Source: Prosapia bicincta
Lineage: Eukaryota > Arthropoda > Insecta > Hemiptera > Cercopidae
NCBI GenBank assembly: GCA_036971475.1
Contig: JBAIZL010000010.1
Location: 11,537,526 to 11,601,525, forward strand
Direction of reading: 5' to 3'
DNA length: 64,000 nucleotides
The notes under the pieces are model-generated. The model ran no database searches, was not told where the DNA came from, and saw only the letters and a program-made list of their open reading frames with translations. Positions 60,901 through 64,000 of the stretch are shown in pieces; the first letter of the stretch is position 1, and each line of letters begins with the position of its first letter. The position numbers and the translations under genes were made by a program.

Positions 60901-63000
60901 ACTAACGACCTTTTCTTCATCTTAGAGGCTTGCAATACGCATTTATTGTCCTATGTGATTTTCGTGGTACTAACGATCCCTCGTCCAGCTTAGGCACTTG
61001 CAAGACAGTGATAGTGTGCCCCATGTGATAACGGTGGTACTAACGATACCTCCTCCAACTTATGGGCTTGCAAGACGGAGCGAGTGTGTCCTATGTGATT
61101 TTGACGGTACTAACGAACCCTCGCCCAGCTTAGGCACTTGCAAGACAGTGGTAGTGTGTTCCATGTGATAAGTGTGGTACTAACGAACCCTCCTCCAGCT
61201 TATGGGCTTGCAAGACGGAGCGAGAGTGTCCCATGTGATAATGGTGGTACTAACGATACCTCCTCCAGCTTATGGGCTTGCAAGATGGGGCGAGTGTGTC
61301 CCATGTGATAATGGTAGTACTAACGATACCTCTTCCAGCTTATGGGGTTGCAAGACGGAACGAGAGTGTCCCATGTGATAATGGTGGTACTAACGATACC
61401 TCCTCCAGCTTAGGGGCTTGCAAGACGGGGCGAGTGTGTCCCATGGTACTAACGATACCTCCTTTAGCGTATGGGCTTGCAAGACGGAGCGAGTGTGTCC
61501 CATGTGATAATGGTGGTACTAACGATACCTCCTCGAGCTTAGGGGCTTGCAAGACGGAATGAGTGGGTCCCGTGTAATATGAGTGGTACTAACGATACCT
61601 CCTCTAGCTTAGGTGCTTGCAAGACGGACCGGGTGTGTTCCATGTGATAAGTGTGGTACTAACGATACCTCCTCTAGCTTAGGGGCTTGCAAGACGGAGC
61701 GAGTGTGTCCCATGTGATAATGGTGGTACTAACGAGCCCTCCTAGAGCTTAGGGGCTTGCGAGACGGAGCGAGTGTGTCCAATGTGATAATGGTGATACT
61801 AACGAGCCCTCCTCCAGCTTATGGGCTTGCTAGACGGAGCGAGTTTGTTCCATGTGATACTGGTGGTACTAACGATACCTCCTCTAGCTTAGGGGCTTGC
61901 AAGACGGAGCGAGTGTGTCCCATGTGATAATGGTGGTACTAACGAGCCCTCCTAGAGCTTAGGGGCTTGCGAGACGGAGCGAGTGTGTCCAATGTGATAA
62001 TGGTGATACTAACGAGCCCTCCTCCAGCTTATGGGCTTGCAAGACGGAGCGAGTGTGTCCCATGTGATAATAGTGGTACTGAAGAGACGTCGTCTAGATT
62101 AGGGGCTTGCAAGACGGAGCGAGAGTGTCCCATGTGATAATGGTGGTACTAACGATACCTCCTCCAGCTTATGGGCCAGCAAGACGGAATGAGTGTGTTC
62201 CATGTGATAATGGTGGTACTAACGATTCCTCCTTCAGCTTATGGGTTCACAAGACGGAGAGAGTGTGTACCATGTGATAATGGTGGTACTAATGATCCCT
62301 ACTCCAGCTTAGAGGCTTGCAAGATGCATTTATTGTGTCCTATGAGATTTTCGTGGTTCTAACGATCCCTCGTCCAGCTTAGGCAATTGCAAGACAGTGA
62401 TAGTGTGTCCCATGTGATAATTTTGGTACAAACGATACCTCCTCCAGCTTAGGGGCTTGCAAGACGGAGCTAGAGTGTCCCATGTGATAATGGTGGTACT
62501 AACGATACCTCCTCCAGCTTATGGGCTAGCAAGACGGAGCGAGTGTGTCCTATATGATAATGGTGGTACTAACGATACCTCTTCCAGCTTAGAGGCTTGC
62601 AAGACGAAGCGAGAGTGTCCCTTGTTATAATGGTGGTACTAACGATACCTCCTTTAGCTTAGGGGCTTGCAAGACGGAGCGAGTGTGTCCCATGTGATAA
62701 TGGTGGTACTAAAGAGACCTCCTCTAGCTTAGGGTCTTGCAAGACGAAACGAGAGTGTCCCATGTGATAATGGTGGTACTAACGATACCTCCTCTAGCGT
62801 ATGGGCTTGCAAGACAGAATGAGAGTGCCCCGTGTAATATGAGTGGTACTAACGATACCTCCTCTAGCTTAGGGGCTTGCAAGACGCATCTAGTGTGTCC
62901 TATGTGATATTGGTGGTAATAGCGTTCCCTCCTCTAGCTTAGGGGCTTGCAAGACGAAGCGAGAGTGTCCCATGTGATACTGGTGGTACTAACGATACCT

Positions 63001-63960
63001 CCTCCAGCTTAGGGGCTTGCAAGACGGAGCGAGAGTGTCCCATGTGATAATGGTGGTACTAACGATACCTCTTCCAGCTTAGGGGCTTGCAAGACGGAGA
63101 GAGTGTGTACCATGTGATAATGGTGGTACTAACGATACCTCCTCCAGCTTAGGGGCTTGCAAGACGGAGCAAGAGTGTCCCATGTGATAATGGTGGTACT
63201 AACGATACCTCCTCCAGCTTAGGGGCTTGCAAGACGGAGCGAGAGTGTCCCATGTGATAATGGTGGTACTAACGATACCTCTTCCAGCTTAGGGGCTTGC
63301 AAGACGGAGAGAGTGTGTACCATGTGATAATGGTGGTACTAACGATACCTCCTCCAGCTTAGGGGCTTGCAAGACGGAGCAAGAGTGTCCCATGTGATAA
63401 TGGTGGTACTAACGATACCTCCTCCAGCTTATGGGCTTGCAAGACGGAGCGAGAGTGTCCCATGTGATAATGGTGGTACTAACGATACCTCTTCCAGCTT
63501 AGGGGCTTGCAAGACGGAGAGAGTGTGTACCATGTGATAATGGTGGTACTAACGATACCTCCTCCAGCTTAGGGGCTTGCAAGACGGAGAGAGTGTGTAC
63601 CATGTGATAATGGTGGTACTAACGATACCTCCTCTAGCTTAGGGGCTTGCAAGACGAAGCGAGAGTGTCCCATGTGATACTGGTGGTACTAACGATACCT
63701 CCTCCAGCTTAGGGGCTTGCAAGACGGAGCGAGAGTGTCCCATGTGATAATGGTGGTACTAACGATACCTCTTCCAGCTTAGGGGCTTGCAAGACGGAGA
63801 GAGTGTGTACCATGTGATAATGGTGGTACTAACGATACCTCCTCCAGCTTAGGGGCTTGCAAGACGGAGCAAGAGTGTCCCATGTGATAATGGTGGTACT
63901 AACGATACCTCCTCCAGCTTATGGGCTTGCAAGACGGAGAGAGTGTGTACCATGTGATAA
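63001..63960 (+). repeat. 210-bp trimeric higher-order repeat in the 70-bp array
   Basis: Units of the GGAGAGAGTGTGTACC subtype appear at 63091, 63301, 63511, 63581 and 63791, mostly 210 bp apart. They alternate with GGAGCAAGAGTGTCCC and GGAGCGAGAGTGTCCC units. This is the most homogeneous part of the 70-bp array and suggests recent local expansion by trimers at the window end. Confidence 0.75.
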
Positions 63961-64000
63961 TGGTGGTACTAACGATACCTCCTCCAGTTTAGAGGCTTGC

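Larger units (their letters stand above)
46863..64000 (+). repeat. diverged 70-bp satellite, about 245 units, continues past window
   Basis: The consensus begins AGGGGCTTGCAAGACGGAGC, continues GAGTGTGTCCCATGTGATAA and ends TGGTGGTACTAACGATACCT CCTCCAGCTT. It is clearly related to the 69-bp unit (GCTTGCAA, ATGTGATAAT, GGTACTA, CTCCAGCTTAGG shared in the same order) but much more variable: units differ at many sites, several are 68-69 bp, and one has a larger deletion (61444). Recurrent subtypes include GCATTTATTGTCCTATGTGA, GCAGCTAGTGTGTCC with GGTAATAGCGTTCCC, and AAAATGAGTGTGTCCCGTG. Open frames of 60-96 codons recur with these subtypes and are repeat artefacts. The array reaches the last base of the window. 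Confidence 0.95.

Noticed and set aside
46863..64000. GATA-factor enhancer array
   Set aside because: GATAA occurs in most units, but it is a very short word in a repeated unit, with no adjacent promoter or gene.
1..64000. tRNA, rRNA or snRNA genes
   Set aside because: I saw no cloverleaf with A and B boxes, and no conserved rRNA or spliceosomal RNA words in the unique stretches.

Overview
The window is eukaryotic, non-coding, satellite-rich DNA. Roughly 57 kb of the 64 kb (about 89%) is tandem repeat. The rest is AT-rich single-copy-looking sequence with decayed transposon fragments. The relics of a hAT-type transposon, splice-site-like signals and AT-rich spacers point to an animal genome. 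An insect or other arthropod is my guess from general appearance only. I find no intact protein-coding gene, rRNA or tRNA. Every long open frame is a by-product of a repeat whose unit length is, or sums to, a multiple of three.

Layout: 1-2735 is AT-rich flank with small inverted repeats and weak transposon traces. 2736-3610 is a 99-bp satellite. 3905-9991 is a 44/45-bp satellite, then a 264-bp spacer, then the same satellite inverted at 10256-13082, so the pair forms a giant imperfect palindrome. 13083-14718 holds a decayed hAT transposase and its right terminal inverted repeat. 14719-20643 is a composite satellite of 138 bp plus 0, 1 or 2 copies of a nested 35-bp module. 20876-38216 is a 119-bp satellite of about 146 copies. 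38217-40307 is AT-rich spacer with one GC-richer island. 40308-64000 is one related superfamily: a very homogeneous 69-bp array of exactly 94 units (40378-46862), bordered by a diverged 70-bp relative of about 245 units that runs off the window end.

The most interesting structures are these. First, each 119-bp unit reads like a miniature exon plus intron: a branch-point-like site, a pyrimidine tract with CAG, 61 nt, then a perfect GTAAGT donor and 58 nt. Second, the head-to-head 44-bp arrays around a short loop would give a multi-kilobase hairpin RNA if transcribed. Third, the young homogeneous 69-bp island sits inside its older 70-bp parent family. Fourth, the composite, 44-bp, 119-bp and 70-bp arrays carry block duplications (higher-order repeats) that record how they grew, at offsets such as 939, 264, 3213, 4403, about 5600 and 5951 bp. 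No genes cooperate here. Any biology would be chromosomal (heterochromatin, satellite turnover) or RNA-based (satellite transcripts, small RNAs).
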